Origin: Planctomycetota bacterium
GTDB taxonomy: Bacteria > Planctomycetota > UBA8742 > UBA2392
Length of the DNA: 64,000 nt
Reading direction: 5' to 3'
NCBI GenBank assembly: GCA_020849795.1
Contig: JADZFR010000006.1
Span: forward strand, 1-64,000
Part shown: positions 1-8,378 of the stretch, piece by piece
Layout: each line of letters opens with the position of its first letter
Position numbering within the stretch: position 1 is the first letter of the stretch
Made by a program: the position numbers and the translations under genes
The notes under the pieces: generated by a model
Database searches by the model: none
Told to the model about the DNA's origin: nothing
What the model saw: only the letters and a program-made list of their open reading frames with translations

Positions 1-20
1 GTTGTTAACTCGCCAAGCTA

Positions 21-40
21 CCCGGCGCGTACGCGCCGGG
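21..40. repeat. Perfect 20-bp GC palindrome
   Basis: The bases CCCGGCGCGTACGCGCCGGG read the same on both strands and can form a strong hairpin. The arm sequence is very close to the CCCGGCGC/GCGCCGGG hairpins flanking the transposase near 5.4-6.0 kb, so this may be a solitary REP-type element. It could instead be a terminator of a gene lying to the left of the window. Confidence 0.5.
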
Positions 41-141
41 CTCCTGTTCTCTGGTGTCGGTTGATTTAGAAAGCGCACGACCTCCACGGCACCCCCGAAA
101 AAGGTGCGGGGGTGGGTTGGGGGCCGGAGCCGAAAAACGCA

Positions 142-173
142 AACCGCCGCGAACCCATAAGCCTGCGGCGGTT
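142..173 (-). terminator. Rho-independent terminator of the coiled-coil gene
   Basis: Nine-base arms AACCGCCGC (142-150) and GCGGCGGTT (165-173) form a stem just downstream of the minus-strand gene ending at 196. Read on the minus strand the stem is followed by TTTGCGTTTTTCGG, a fair T-rich tract. Confidence 0.6.
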
Positions 174-195
174 AGAGTAATCGAGTAACGCGCGA

Positions 196-1344
196 CTAGC
201 CCTTGCCCTTGAGCTTCTTGAGGGCGTCCAGCGCGCCTTTGGCTTTCTTGCCGCCTTCCTTGTCGGTTGACTTGCGGGCGTCCAGCGCGCCGATGTTGGA
301 CTCAATGTCGTCCATGCCCTTGAACGCGGCACCCAACATGACGCCTGAGACGGCCACGGCGTCGTCCATGCTGACTTCTTCTTTGCCGATGCCGGCTTCG
401 GCGAACTTCTTGTTCATGCTGCCTTCGAGCTTGCTGACGATGTCGTTCAGGTCGCCGCTGAACCCGCCGCCGCCGCCGCCCTTGGCCATCATCTCTTCCA
501 TCTTGGCCAGTTGCGCCTGCAGCGCCTCGGTGTTGGCGGCGCCCGCCGCGACGGTCTTGGCAGCCAGGTCGTCGCGCAGTGCCGAGATTTCTGTTTTCAG
601 TGCGTCGGTGTTGGCGTGCTTGATGGCGCCCGTCAGGTCGTCGAAGCGCTTGCCCAGGTCCTGTTTCAGGTCGGTCAGCACTGCCATCAATGCGTCGGTG
701 GTCGTGCCGTTGCGCCGCTTGTCCTGATCCTCGAGCAGCACGGTCACCTTTTCTACGACTTCTTCAAGTGCCTTCTTGGTGTTGTCGTCGGCGACGGCCT
801 GTTGTGCTGCGACATTGCCACCAGTGGCCAGCGCGGCTTTCAGGTCGTTGAAGTGGTCCTCAAGCAACTGGGCCTGCTGCTCCATCATGGCGCCGCGCGT
901 CATTTCGCTGCTTTGGGCGCGGCTGGCCTGGTTGATCATGAAGGCTTTGAGTTCAGCGATTTCGTCGCTGATCTGCTGTGACTGTACGCTGGATGCGGCG
1001 GGCGCGTTGTCGCGCTGGGTGAGCATTTCGCGCAAGCTGCCGATTTCTTCCTGCAGCTTGCCCTGGCCCTCGGCCTCTTTCTTTTGCTCGGCGAACAGGC
1101 GCTTAAATTCCGCCATGCTGTCCATGACGATCTGGGCCTTGTCGTCCTTCATCGTCTGGATGTCGGCGCTTTCCATACGCCCGATAATGTTCGTCACCGC
1201 CTGAGAGATCATTTCATTGATCTTCTTGGCGTTGATGACATTGACCTTCTTCATGCCGCGTTCTTTGAACGCGTCAATGTCGACCTGCCGCGTCTGGGCG
1301 CGGATCAGGTTTGCATAGTCAACGTCACTCTCACCGTCGGCCAT
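196..1344 (-). CDS. Coiled-coil protein of unknown function
   Basis: A 382-residue protein when started at the ATG at 1344; an open frame extends further upstream but looks non-coding (Cys/Trp-rich, unlike the body). It is rich in E, K, A, Q, L and D, with long stretches of heptad-like spacing through most of its length, a glycine run (six G) about two thirds along, and a basic C-terminus ending in KKLKGKG. No signal peptide or membrane helix is visible, so it is probably cytoplasmic and elongated or oligomeric. I do not recognise a named family. It is transcribed away from the secreted-protein gene at 1525 and ends at a good terminator. Confidence 0.7.
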   Translation of the reverse strand: MADGESDVDYANLIRAQTRQVDIDAFKERGMKKVNVINAKKINEMISQAVTNIIGRMESADIQTMKDDKAQIVMDSMAEFKRLFAEQKKEAEGQGKLQEEIGSLREMLTQRDNAPAASSVQSQQISDEIAELKAFMINQASRAQSSEMTRGAMMEQQAQLLEDHFNDLKAALATGGNVAAQQAVADDNTKKALEEVVEKVTVLLEDQDKRRNGTTTDALMAVLTDLKQDLGKRFDDLTGAIKHANTDALKTEISALRDDLAAKTVAAGAANTEALQAQLAKMEEMMAKGGGGGGFSGDLNDIVSKLEGSMNKKFAEAGIGKEEVSMDDAVAVSGVMLGAAFKGMDDIESNIGALDARKSTDKEGGKKAKGALDALKKLKGKG

Positions 1345-1524
1345 ATGCTCTGCCAAATTCAGTAACTGCCGGCCCAAACTGGCCCTGCAACTACCGTTGT
1401 GGACCTGGGAGGCGTAATCACCCTGATTGAACCACTTTGAATGTAAACCGACAAGGGCAAAGGCGGCTGGCAACGGCGGGGCTGTGCCGTTATCGTCAAT
1501 GACAGCAAACACTTGCGAGCAACC

Positions 1525-2499
1525 ATGCGCCTGACCCTGCCTCTGCTTACCTTACTGTTGACCGCCGCACCGATGTGGGCAGGCACTGTTTTATCGGTCG
1601 TTCCGCTGGCCAAGGCACTGCAAAATCCTGACCTTGCGGGGGTGGCATCCGTTCAGGCCCGCGCCGATGTCCTGGCACTCTTGGTCAATCAACCGGCCAA
1701 CGAAGCCGAAACCCAACGCCTGCACGAGCGTCTGGCGGAGCTGGCGACGCACCGGGGTACGCGGCTGGGCAAACTTTTTTTTCAGGCGCTGGAGACGTTG
1801 CCTGCCATTGAACAGGTGCCGGAATCTGCGACCGACGTTGAGTTGCTGGCGCACCGGCCGCTGGAGTTGCAGGCGGTCGTGCGGATTCATGTGGCCTGGC
1901 AGAAGCAGGCCCAGGGCTGGAAGATCGCGCGTTTCGACGTGGGGCTTGAGGGTGCCGGCGCCGCGCCAATTGCCTCGGCCGCGCCGTACTTCGGCAGCGG
2001 CGTACCCAACACGGCGATTCTGGACGCGCCTGAGCTGGACTACCTGGTCGGTCGCGACGTGCTGACACGCAACGAGGTGGACCCGGCGCCGTTTGATTAT
2101 GACGCCGGGCTGGCCGAGAGGCTGAAAGTAGAAGAGGGCGCGTACGCGACCGTGATGCAGAAGCTGCGCAAAGAGGTCACGCCCCGCGCCGAGCGGGCGG
2201 CGCGCATTGCGGCGCTGAAGCCGCACATGTCGGCGGCTGCGGCCAAGGGCATGGAAGTCGCTGACGCCGACGAAAAGCTGCGCGACGCTTTCTGGAAAGA
2301 GGTGTATGCCCAGCTTGCGCGCTCTGAAAAGTCGCCGCAACCGGCGGGCATGCCGACCGCGCGGGGGACGAGATTGCGGATCACTGCGCTGGGACAAGAC
2401 GGGGCCGAGCTGGCGACGGTAGCCGTGACCAGGCTGCCCAGCGGCGAAATCGCGCCGCAGTTCAAGGTGGGGGACAGCAATGCGCCAAAGGGCGACTGA
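1525..2499 (+). CDS. Secreted protein of unknown function
   Basis: A 324-residue protein that starts [20 protein letters not shown], a clear Sec signal peptide with a likely cleavage after A-M-W-A. The mature part is alanine- and arginine-rich, mostly helical in appearance, with no motif I recognise. An ATG-less extension four codons upstream is possible, but the start at 1525 puts the signal peptide at the N-terminus. Its last 20 bases overlap the start of the pterin dehydratase gene, so the two are probably co-transcribed and translationally coupled, although no functional link is evident. Confidence 0.75.
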   Translation: MRLTLPLLTLLLTAAPMWAGTVLSVVPLAKALQNPDLAGVASVQARADVLALLVNQPANEAETQRLHERLAELATHRGTRLGKLFFQALETLPAIEQVPESATDVELLAHRPLELQAVVRIHVAWQKQAQGWKIARFDVGLEGAGAAPIASAAPYFGSGVPNTAILDAPELDYLVGRDVLTRNEVDPAPFDYDAGLAERLKVEEGAYATVMQKLRKEVTPRAERAARIAALKPHMSAAAAKGMEVADADEKLRDAFWKEVYAQLARSEKSPQPAGMPTARGTRLRITALGQDGAELATVAVTRLPSGEIAPQFKVGDSNAPKGD

Positions 2500-2764
2500 C
2501 GCGGAAGTGCAGGCCGCGCTGGCGAAGCTGCCGGGCTGGGAGCTTGAGGAAGGCGCGATCATGCGCAGCTTCGAGTTTGCCGACTTCAAGCAGGCTTGGG
2601 CGTTCATGGGGCGGGTGGCCGAGGCTGCCGAGGCCCTGGACCACCACCCGGAATGGACGAACGTCTACAACAAGGTGCTGATTCGCCTGAGCACGCACGA
2701 CGCAGACGGCCTGACCCGGCTGGACTTTGAGCTGGCGGCAAAGATCGACGGGTTCGCCTCTTAG
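2480..2764 (+). CDS. phhB: Pterin-4-alpha-carbinolamine dehydratase
   Basis: A 94-residue protein, the usual length for this family. The dehydratase signature is present: [14 protein letters not shown] (residues 53-66), with the paired His residues and Trp of the active site, then [17 protein letters not shown]. The enzyme dehydrates 4a-hydroxy-tetrahydropterin to regenerate pterin cofactor for aromatic amino acid hydroxylases, and can also act in pterin-dependent pathways without them. No hydroxylase lies in the window. The start overlaps the secreted-protein gene upstream, with a G-rich Shine-Dalgarno (GGTGGGGGA) inside that gene. Confidence 0.93.
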   Translation: MRQRATDAEVQAALAKLPGWELEEGAIMRSFEFADFKQAWAFMGRVAEAAEALDHHPEWTNVYNKVLIRLSTHDADGLTRLDFELAAKIDGFAS

Positions 2765-2777
2765 CTGCCCTCTTTCG

Positions 2778-2800
2778 TTGTACGGACAAATGCCGTACAA
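2778..2800. promoter_or_regulatory. Palindromic operator/promoter of the toxin-antitoxin operon
   Basis: TTGTACGG (2778-2785) and CCGTACAA (2793-2800) form a perfect 8-bp inverted repeat with a 7-bp spacer. The right arm overlaps a good -10 box, TACAAT (2796-2801). The palindrome lies 18 bp upstream of the antitoxin start. Autorepression through a palindrome over the promoter is standard for DUF1778/GNAT pairs, so this is the expected binding site of the antitoxin or complex. Confidence 0.65.
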
Positions 2801-2818
2801 TTGCGGCCGGAGGTTGAA

Positions 2819-3133
2819 ATGGCATCTGCAAAGACAAAGCTGCCCCGAAGTGCACGTCCCAAGCGGGCCAAAGCCGCTACCCGCGGCGAGCGACTGGAGT
2901 TGCGCCTGACAGCAACCCAGAAGCAACTGCTTGCATCGGTGTCATTGCAAGAGGGGAAGTCGCTTTCGGCATTCGTGCTGGAAAGCGCACTCTCGGCGGC
3001 CCGGGGCGAGGCAGTCGTGCGCCTGAGCGGCGCTGACTCGCGCAAAGTTGTCGAGCTTCTACTGAACCCGAGGCGTCCCAACCAGGCCGCGACCGAGGCC
3101 GCACGTTCCTACCAGCGTGCACGGACGCGATGA
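2819..3133 (+). CDS. DUF1778-type antitoxin (TacA-like)
   Basis: A 104-residue protein from the ATG at 2819, chosen because CCGGAGG lies 5 bases upstream; a TTG six codons earlier would swallow this site. The N-terminus is basic and lysine/arginine-rich. Residues about 25-60 (RLELRLTATQKQLL...GKSLSAFVLESAL) match the ribbon-helix-helix of DUF1778 antitoxins, which bind the operator and neutralise a GNAT toxin through their C-terminal tail. The stop overlaps the acetyltransferase start by four bases (ATGA), the normal arrangement of tacAT/ataRT operons. Confidence 0.87.
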   Translation: MASAKTKLPRSARPKRAKAATRGERLELRLTATQKQLLASVSLQEGKSLSAFVLESALSAARGEAVVRLSGADSRKVVELLLNPRRPNQAATEAARSYQRARTR

Positions 3134-3633
3134 ACGGCCCGAAGATCGAGCCATTGTCAAAGTCGCATGATCGCGCCGGTTTCCAGTGCGGCGTTGCTGC
3201 ATTGGACCGCTACCTTCTGACAAAAGCCGGCCAGGACGTGAAGCGCAATGCTACGCAATGCTGTGTCCTCTCGGATGACGGCGTTCGCGTGCGCGGCTAC
3301 TACACCCTTTCGGCTGCCAGCGTGGTGTTGAGCGACGTGCCGTTGGCCCAGAGCCGTCGCCTTGCACGCTATCCGGAAGCGCCGGCCATTCTCTTCGGGC
3401 GCCTCGCGATCAGCGAGAGTGAGCACGGCCGAGGTGCTGGTGGCTTTCTGTTGATGGACGCGCTGAAACGCAGTCTGGATGTGTCGAGCGTGCTTGGCGC
3501 TTCGCTCGTTGTGGTCGATGCCAAAGACGAGCAGGCGGCGGCGTTCTATCTGCACTACGGATTTGTCAGGCTCGAAAACCCGGCGAGTCGGCTTGTCATG
3601 GCTGTTGCTACGATCGCGAAGTTGTTTGAGTAG
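3130..3633 (+). CDS. GNAT acetyltransferase toxin (TacT/AtaT-like)
   Basis: A 167-residue GNAT-fold protein. FGRLAISESEHGRGAGGFLL (residues 89-108) carries the acetyl-CoA pyrophosphate-binding loop. AAAFYLHYGF (137-146) contains the tyrosine, here Tyr140, used as the catalytic residue in TacT-type toxins. Family members acetylate the amino group of aminoacyl-tRNAs and block translation. Pairing with the overlapping DUF1778 gene and the palindromic operator makes a type II toxin-antitoxin module highly likely. The gene looks intact, so the module is probably active. Confidence 0.88.
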   Translation: MNGPKIEPLSKSHDRAGFQCGVAALDRYLLTKAGQDVKRNATQCCVLSDDGVRVRGYYTLSAASVVLSDVPLAQSRRLARYPEAPAILFGRLAISESEHGRGAGGFLLMDALKRSLDVSSVLGASLVVVDAKDEQAAAFYLHYGFVRLENPASRLVMAVATIAKLFE

Positions 3634-3651
3634 CCAAACGGCCAATCCACC

Positions 3652-5262
3652 ATGACCAAGCTGCGCCTGTACAACCTCAATATCGGCCTCGATGACGATT
3701 TTGCCCGCACCCTGCGGCGCGAGGCGATCAAGCGACTGGGGCTGGAGTCCGCCCGTGTCGCCGACATTGCGCTGGTGCGCCGCAGCGTCGATGCCCGTGA
3801 GCGCACGCCGCTGTTCAACTGCACTGCCGACGTGACCCTGGCCGAGGGCGTGGACGCCACAGCATTGCTTGCGCGCCTGGGCGGTAACGCCGCCATCCCT
3901 GACGCCACGCCGCCGCTGAGCGCCGAGCCGGGCCAAGCCCCGCTGCGCGGGCCGGTCGTGGTCGTCGGCAGCGGCCCGGCGGGCGGTTTCGCCGCCTATG
4001 TGCTGGCACTGAACGGGTACAGGCCGTTGCTGATCGAGCGCGGCAAGCCTGCCCTGGAGCGGCTGCGCCAGATCGGGCGCTGGAATGCGGGCGCGGTCGA
4101 GCTTGACCCTGACAGCAACGCCCTGTTCGGCGAAGGCGGCGCGGGCAGCTTCAGCGACGGCAAGTTGTACACCAGCAACCGGCGCGACCCGTACCTGCCG
4201 CGCATTCTTGAGGCGTTCGTCGAGTGCGGCGCGCCCAGCCGCATTTTGACCGACGCCGCGCCGCACGTCGGCACCGACATTCTGTCGCGCGTGGTGGTGC
4301 GCATGCGCCAGAAGATTGAGCAGTTGGGCGGCACGATGCGTTTCTCGGCCAAGCTGACAGATGTTGAGCTTGCGGGCGGCAAGCTGTCGGCCATCACGAT
4401 CAACGGCCGCGAGCGCATCGAGACATCCACGCTGATTCTGGCGCCCGGGCACTCGGCCCGCGACACATACGAGATGCTGCTGACGCGCGGCGTGCAGCTA
4501 GAGGCCAAGGCGTTTCAACTGGGCGTGCGCATTGAGCACGCCCAGGAACTGATCGACAAGGCGCAGCTCGGCCGCTTTGCGCGCGACAAACGCCTCGCGC
4601 CCGCCAGCTATGACATCGCCTGCCACCCGCCCGGCGCGCCCGGGCTGTTCAGCTTCTGTATGTGCCCCGGCGGCATCACCATGGCCGCAGTCAGCGAGCC
4701 GGGCATGCTGTGCACCAACGGCATGAGCTTCAGCCCGCAATCCAGCGGCTATGCCAACAGCGCGCTGGTCACCACATTCGACACCGCTGACTTCGGCGAA
4801 AAGCCGCTCGATGGCGTGGCGTTCCAGCGGCGCTATGAGGCGATGGCATTCGCATCCGGCGGCGGCGGCTACGCCACGCCCGCACAGCCGGTGACGCACT
4901 ATCTGCGCGGCTTGCACTCACCGCGCAAGATGCGCGGCACCTATGCGCGCGGGCGCGTGTACCAGTCGCTGGAGGGCCTGCTGCCCGAGAAGTTGAACAA
5001 GGCGCTGCGCGCGGGCCTGCCGCAATTTGAGCGGCGGATTGCCGGGTTTGTCAGCGAGGGCGGCATCCTGCACGCGATTGAAAGCCGCGCCTCAAGCCCG
5101 GTGCGCATCACGCGCCACGAGGCGACGCGCGAAAGCGTAAGCACGCCCGGTATTTACCCGTGCGGCGAGGGTGCGGGGTACGCAGGCGGTATCATGAGCG
5201 CCGCGCTTGACGGCATTCACTCGGCACTCGGGATTATCGCCGAATATGCCCGGCCAGCTTGA
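3652..5262 (+). CDS. FAD-dependent oxidoreductase (COG2509-type)
   Basis: A 536-residue protein. A roughly 95-residue N-terminal domain precedes the dinucleotide-binding motif VVVVGSGPAGGFAAYVLALN (102-121). A second glycine-rich FAD contact, LFGEGGAGSFSDGKL, follows at about 157-171, and the C-terminal YPCGEGAGYAGGIMSAALDG closes the FAD site. This layout matches the uncharacterised FAD-dependent dehydrogenases of COG2509, soluble proteins whose substrate is not established. It follows the toxin gene by 18 bases but is not an expected partner of it. Confidence 0.87.
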   Translation: MTKLRLYNLNIGLDDDFARTLRREAIKRLGLESARVADIALVRRSVDARERTPLFNCTADVTLAEGVDATALLARLGGNAAIPDATPPLSAEPGQAPLRGPVVVVGSGPAGGFAAYVLALNGYRPLLIERGKPALERLRQIGRWNAGAVELDPDSNALFGEGGAGSFSDGKLYTSNRRDPYLPRILEAFVECGAPSRILTDAAPHVGTDILSRVVVRMRQKIEQLGGTMRFSAKLTDVELAGGKLSAITINGRERIETSTLILAPGHSARDTYEMLLTRGVQLEAKAFQLGVRIEHAQELIDKAQLGRFARDKRLAPASYDIACHPPGAPGLFSFCMCPGGITMAAVSEPGMLCTNGMSFSPQSSGYANSALVTTFDTADFGEKPLDGVAFQRRYEAMAFASGGGGYATPAQPVTHYLRGLHSPRKMRGTYARGRVYQSLEGLLPEKLNKALRAGLPQFERRIAGFVSEGGILHAIESRASSPVRITRHEATRESVSTPGIYPCGEGAGYAGGIMSAALDGIHSALGIIAEYARPA

Positions 5263-5385
5263 TAGGCGGCCATGATCGGCTAACCACGCAATGCCGCGAG
5301 AACAGGGGACGCCCGTCGCAAGCTCGTGAAGCCAGGCCGCCAAGGCCGAAAAGAAGAAGCGGTAGCGTTAGTGCCCTGTCGTCCA

Positions 5386-5470
5386 GCGCCCGAAGGGTGC
5401 GTCATGTGTTAGCCCGGCGCGTGAGCGCCGGGAAAGAGAATGTTAGACAACCAAAGCCCCCGAAGGGGGC
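5386..5470. repeat. Left REP array: three hairpins
   Basis: Hairpin 1 is GCGCCC-GAA-GGGTGC (5386-5400). Hairpin 2 is CCCGGCGC-GTGA-GCGCCGGG (5413-5432), preceded by TGTGTTAG. Hairpin 3 is GCCCCC-GAA-GGGGGC (5456-5470). The array is an imperfect inverted copy of the right array. Confidence 0.8.
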
Positions 5471-5484
5471 GGCATCGCGAGTGC

Positions 5485-5937
5485 TCAGACCGGCGGCATC
5501 CAGCGTTCGTCATACTTGATGCCATGCGCGTCGTACATATCGCGCAACTCGCGGCCGAAAGAGACCCTTGCGTGGTGTTCGGGCTGACCATCAAGGTACG
5601 CGATCGCCGCTGGCAGCTTTGACGGGCTAACAGAGAACACGCTGAACCCGTCCTGCCACGCAAACTGCTCCAACTCCCAGCGCTCTTTCATCCAGCGCGA
5701 GCTGTTCGCCTTCACGTCACGCATGAGGTCTGATGCCGCAAGTTTGGGCGGGATGCCGATCAACAAGTGAACGTGGTCTTCGACCCCGCCCGCGTGCACC
5801 AGCGTGGAGTCGTTCGTGCGCGCCACGCCGCCGATGTACGGGAACAACTCGACCCTGATTTCGTCAGTGATCAGCGGCGCGCGTGACCTGGTCCCAAACA
5901 CGAAGTGCAGGTTTATCGCGTGGTAGGTGTCGGACAT
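5485..5937 (-). CDS. REP-associated / IS200-like Y1 transposase
   Basis: A 150-residue protein starting MSDTYHAINLHFVF at 5937. An open frame runs further upstream but passes through the REP hairpins, so it is not used. The HUH metal-binding motif DHVHLLIGI is at about residues 53-61, and a catalytic tyrosine lies in YLDGQPEHHARVSF near residue 116. Both are hallmarks of the Y1 transposase family that nicks and rejoins single-stranded DNA at hairpins. Length and motifs are complete, so the enzyme could be active. Domesticated RAYTs of this kind spread REP elements rather than themselves. Confidence 0.88.
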   Translation of the reverse strand: MSDTYHAINLHFVFGTRSRAPLITDEIRVELFPYIGGVARTNDSTLVHAGGVEDHVHLLIGIPPKLAASDLMRDVKANSSRWMKERWELEQFAWQDGFSVFSVSPSKLPAAIAYLDGQPEHHARVSFGRELRDMYDAHGIKYDERWMPPV

Positions 5938-5956
5938 GCGTGTCTCCAAGTTGCAC

Positions 5957-6046
5957 GATACCGCCCCCTTCGGGGGCTCGGAAACACTTGTCGCGATTTC
6001 CCGGCGCTGACTCGCCGGGCTAACACATACCGCGCCCTCCGGGCGC
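5957..6046. repeat. Right REP array: three hairpins, inverted relative to the left
   Basis: GCCCCC-TTC-GGGGGC (5963-5977), CCCGGCG-loop-CGCCGGG (6000-6019, followed by CTAACACA) and GCGCCC-TCC-GGGCGC (6032-6046). Order and sequence mirror the left array. From 6047 to 6356 I see no gene, only a promoter-like area with fragments of the dispersed GTTCACCCGTGG repeat (about 6150-6212). Confidence 0.8.
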
Positions 6047-6356
6047 TCAAAGGACATGAGATCCGCAGCTTGGTGTCAAGACATCGCCGCAAGGCTGGTT
6101 TGGTACCACGAGCGTACACGCGTGTGATGGCTTGCGCCAAGTGTGTGCACCGGTGTTCACCCGCCAGCGGGCAGTAGCGCCCTTCGGCCGCAGACCCGTG
6201 GTTTCATTGCACAAAGGTTGTTTGCGGTTCTTGCGGCTTGCGTCGTATGGGGCGCTATTCGCGCCCCATACGCACCCAGTGGCCTGAAATTACTTGGAAC
6301 CTGAATGATACAGGCTGCGTCATATCTACAGGTGGGTATCTCGCAGGAGCAGGGCT

Positions 6357-6932
6357 ATGAACAAGACCGCAACACGAATCCTTCTTCCGGCTGTCGGCGC
6401 TTTGCTGGTGACTGGCTGCGTTGCGACCTCGGACACGAAGCGCATCACGCGCACTGAGCTTGGGCCGCAGGGCGTCGTGTTCACCAGCGAGAAGCAGGCG
6501 CCGCTGCAGTTTCAGCCGGTGGCGGTGGCCGCGGACAACGAGTTCGCGCCGCGCTTCGGCAGCGACTCGCGCCACGACCTCAAAGAAGTCAGCCGCGCGC
6601 CGTTGATCGTATTTGGATTCTTCGCCGACGGCGCCGAGATTGACGCGCGGCGCCGCGAACAGATTGAAAGCTACCGCGACGACCTGCTGGGCCTGCGCCG
6701 CAGCCTGTCGACCAGCGACTTTCTTGAGCGCAGCCGCCAGGAACTGGTGATCGACTCGTGCGTCGACATGCTGAACAAGGGACTGGCCGCCGGCCGCGTT
6801 GACGCGATGAGCCTTGACACCTGGATTCGCGACTTGAACCCGCTGACCACGGCCAGCACGAAGTCAAGCCACACGCAGACCCAGCGCCTGAAGCGCGCCG
6901 GCGACGAAGGCGAAATCGTGCGCCTGGGCTAA
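6357..6932 (+). CDS. Lipoprotein of unknown function
   Basis: A 191-residue protein with a type II signal peptide: a short basic start, a hydrophobic core, then the lipobox LVTGC with Cys21. The mature part is charged and soluble (arginine/glutamate-rich helix around 95-125) and has no recognised domain. CAGGAG lies 8-9 bases before the ATG, a good Shine-Dalgarno. It converges with the monooxygenase-like gene, whose stop overlaps its own by four bases. Confidence 0.75.
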   Translation: MNKTATRILLPAVGALLVTGCVATSDTKRITRTELGPQGVVFTSEKQAPLQFQPVAVAADNEFAPRFGSDSRHDLKEVSRAPLIVFGFFADGAEIDARRREQIESYRDDLLGLRRSLSTSDFLERSRQELVIDSCVDMLNKGLAAGRVDAMSLDTWIRDLNPLTTASTKSSHTQTQRLKRAGDEGEIVRLG

Positions 6933-7234
6933 GCGAGCCAGGGGGCCTGAGTCAACATCTCGAGCAGGTTGATCTCGACAGCGTGGGCCAGCAGCCCGCG
7001 CTGTTTTGCTTTCCACGCGCTCATGTGCGGGCTGGCCGCGTGGGCATCCAGCGCGGCCCGGTCGGTCCAGTTTTCATAGAACACGAACACCGTGTGCTCG
7101 TGCTGGCTGACGTGCAGGTCGTAGTTGAGGCAGCCGGCCTCTGCGCGTGTGGGGCCGACCAGCGCGCGCAGTTCGCGCTCGACTTCGGCGACGTGCTGGG
7201 GCAGCGCGCGTATCTTTGCGATCACGGTAAGCAT
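6929..7234 (-). CDS. Antibiotic-biosynthesis/quinol monooxygenase-like protein (YgiN type)
   Basis: A 101-residue protein from the ATG at 7234; the frame extends upstream but family proteins begin as here (MLTVIAKIRA). The ferredoxin-like ABM fold is suggested by KIRALPQHVAEVERELRALV, GCLNYDLHVSQHEHTVFVFY and ENWTDRAALDAHAASPHM, matching the Y-x-L/E-N-W/H-x-x-S-x-H-M pattern of YgiN and related cofactor-free oxygenases. Substrates vary widely in this family (quinols, polyketides, heme), so the reaction cannot be fixed from sequence. Confidence 0.85.
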   Translation of the reverse strand: MLTVIAKIRALPQHVAEVERELRALVGPTRAEAGCLNYDLHVSQHEHTVFVFYENWTDRAALDAHAASPHMSAWKAKQRGLLAHAVEINLLEMLTQAPWLA

Positions 7235-7522
7235 GGCCGCAGAATACATCGTGGGCGCGCTTGCGCACGCCCACGACGGCCCGGGTATGGGGGGCAACCT
7301 GCCCGGGCCGGTTGAACAATGCAGGGCCGGCTCTGCGATCAAGTGATCGACGCGCGAGCCTGCTTCACTGACGCCAAAACCGCTTAAAATGTGGGTTTGT
7401 GGACGAATGCCCCGGGGTTATCGGACGCTGGCGAGTGTGTTCGGGCGGGTGCGCCGGCCCGGCCTGCCGCCGCTGCAACTTCCCCGTTGCGAACTTGGCC
7501 CTTTCCCGCGTAAATAGGGGGC

Positions 7523-8260
7523 ATGACCGCCACGCTGCAATGGAACCGCCTGTCCATCCAAGCCGACGGCGACGCCGCGTTCAAGAAAGACGTGAACGCG
7601 AACCTGCCCAAGCTGATTGACTCGCCGTATCCCGAGCTTGAGGTCGATATCGGCCGGTGCGTCAACGTCGGCGAAGACGGCTTCAAGGCCATCGGCCCCA
7701 TGCTGGTGGACGCTGCCGGCAGCAAGCAGTTGATCGTGCGCATTGCCGAGCCGCTGATGAAAATGTTTGAGGGCAGCGGCCTGGCCGGCCTGGTCAAGGT
7801 CAGCGTCATTGAGCACATGGACGGCAGCATCAAGTCGGCCGAGGGCGACGACGCCGACGCGCTGGACCCGGTCGATGACGACGAGCAGGAAGAGAAAGAA
7901 GAAACCCACCCGCCGTCGGGCGACGTCAACATCACCAAGATCCAGACCAAGGCCACCGGCGGCTGCATGGTCGATGAAGAAGACGCCAAGCGGTACGACG
8001 TGGGCGAAGAAATCGTGATCGGGCGCGAGCCGCCCAGCGACCCGGTGTTCGCGATCCCGACCATCAGCAAACGCCACTTCCGCATTTATCGCCAGGGGCC
8101 GGGCTACTTCATTGAAGACATGCGCAGCACCAACGGCACCTATCTCAACGGCAACCCGCTGACCCAGCCGCAGCCGCTGGCCGAAGGCGACGAGATCGTG
8201 GTCGCGATCACCCTGAAACATCCCGAAGGCGCCCGCCGCTTCAAGTTCACAATGAAGTAG
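7523..8260 (+). CDS. STAS-like plus FHA domain protein
   Basis: A 245-residue protein. Residues 1-96 look like a STAS/anti-sigma-antagonist fold (ELEVDIGRCVNVGEDGFKAIGPML), but the usual D-S-S-G phosphosite is replaced by NVGEDG. Residues 105-135 are an acidic linker. Residues 158-235 form a canonical FHA domain with GR (167-168), Ser182, His185, NG (204-205) and Asn209, the residues that bind phosphothreonine. It is probably a cytoplasmic signalling adaptor reading Ser/Thr phosphorylation. TAAATA ends 6 bases before the ATG, but a G-run there could also serve as Shine-Dalgarno. Confidence 0.85.
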   Translation: MTATLQWNRLSIQADGDAAFKKDVNANLPKLIDSPYPELEVDIGRCVNVGEDGFKAIGPMLVDAAGSKQLIVRIAEPLMKMFEGSGLAGLVKVSVIEHMDGSIKSAEGDDADALDPVDDDEQEEKEETHPPSGDVNITKIQTKATGGCMVDEEDAKRYDVGEEIVIGREPPSDPVFAIPTISKRHFRIYRQGPGYFIEDMRSTNGTYLNGNPLTQPQPLAEGDEIVVAITLKHPEGARRFKFTMK

Positions 8261-8283
8261 GCAGCCAGGCAGAATGTGCCGGA

Positions 8284-8343
8284 CTGCAACGGCAACCCTC
8301 GGTGCACATGTATGAACATGTCCACCGATGTTCACTTATGGTT
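8284..8343. repeat. Dispersed intergenic repeat, copy 1
   Basis: These 60 bases align without gaps to 61936-61995 with 47 identities counted by hand, including ATGAACATGT and CCGA-GTTCAC. It lies between converging genes. Short related pieces occur near 6150-6212 and, more loosely, at 52827-52859. Confidence 0.65.
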
Positions 8344-8378
8344 GCGGCGGTGGCGCCATGCAGTTCAACGCGCTTGCG

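Larger units (their letters stand above)
5386..6046. mobile_element. REP/RAYT unit with mirrored hairpin clusters
   Basis: A Y1 transposase gene is bracketed by two inverted copies of an array of three hairpins of about 85-90 bp. From the outside in, each array holds a GCGCCC stem, a CCCGGCG stem preceded by TGTGTTAG, and a GCCCCC/GGGGGC stem. The arrays are at 5386-5470 and 5957-6046. This is the architecture of REP-associated tyrosine transposases with their cognate REP elements (BIME-like). Confidence 0.75.

Noticed and set aside
5386..6046. Repeated hairpins considered as a CRISPR array
   Set aside because: The units are mirrored, of three different kinds, and bracket a transposase; there are no equal-length spacers.
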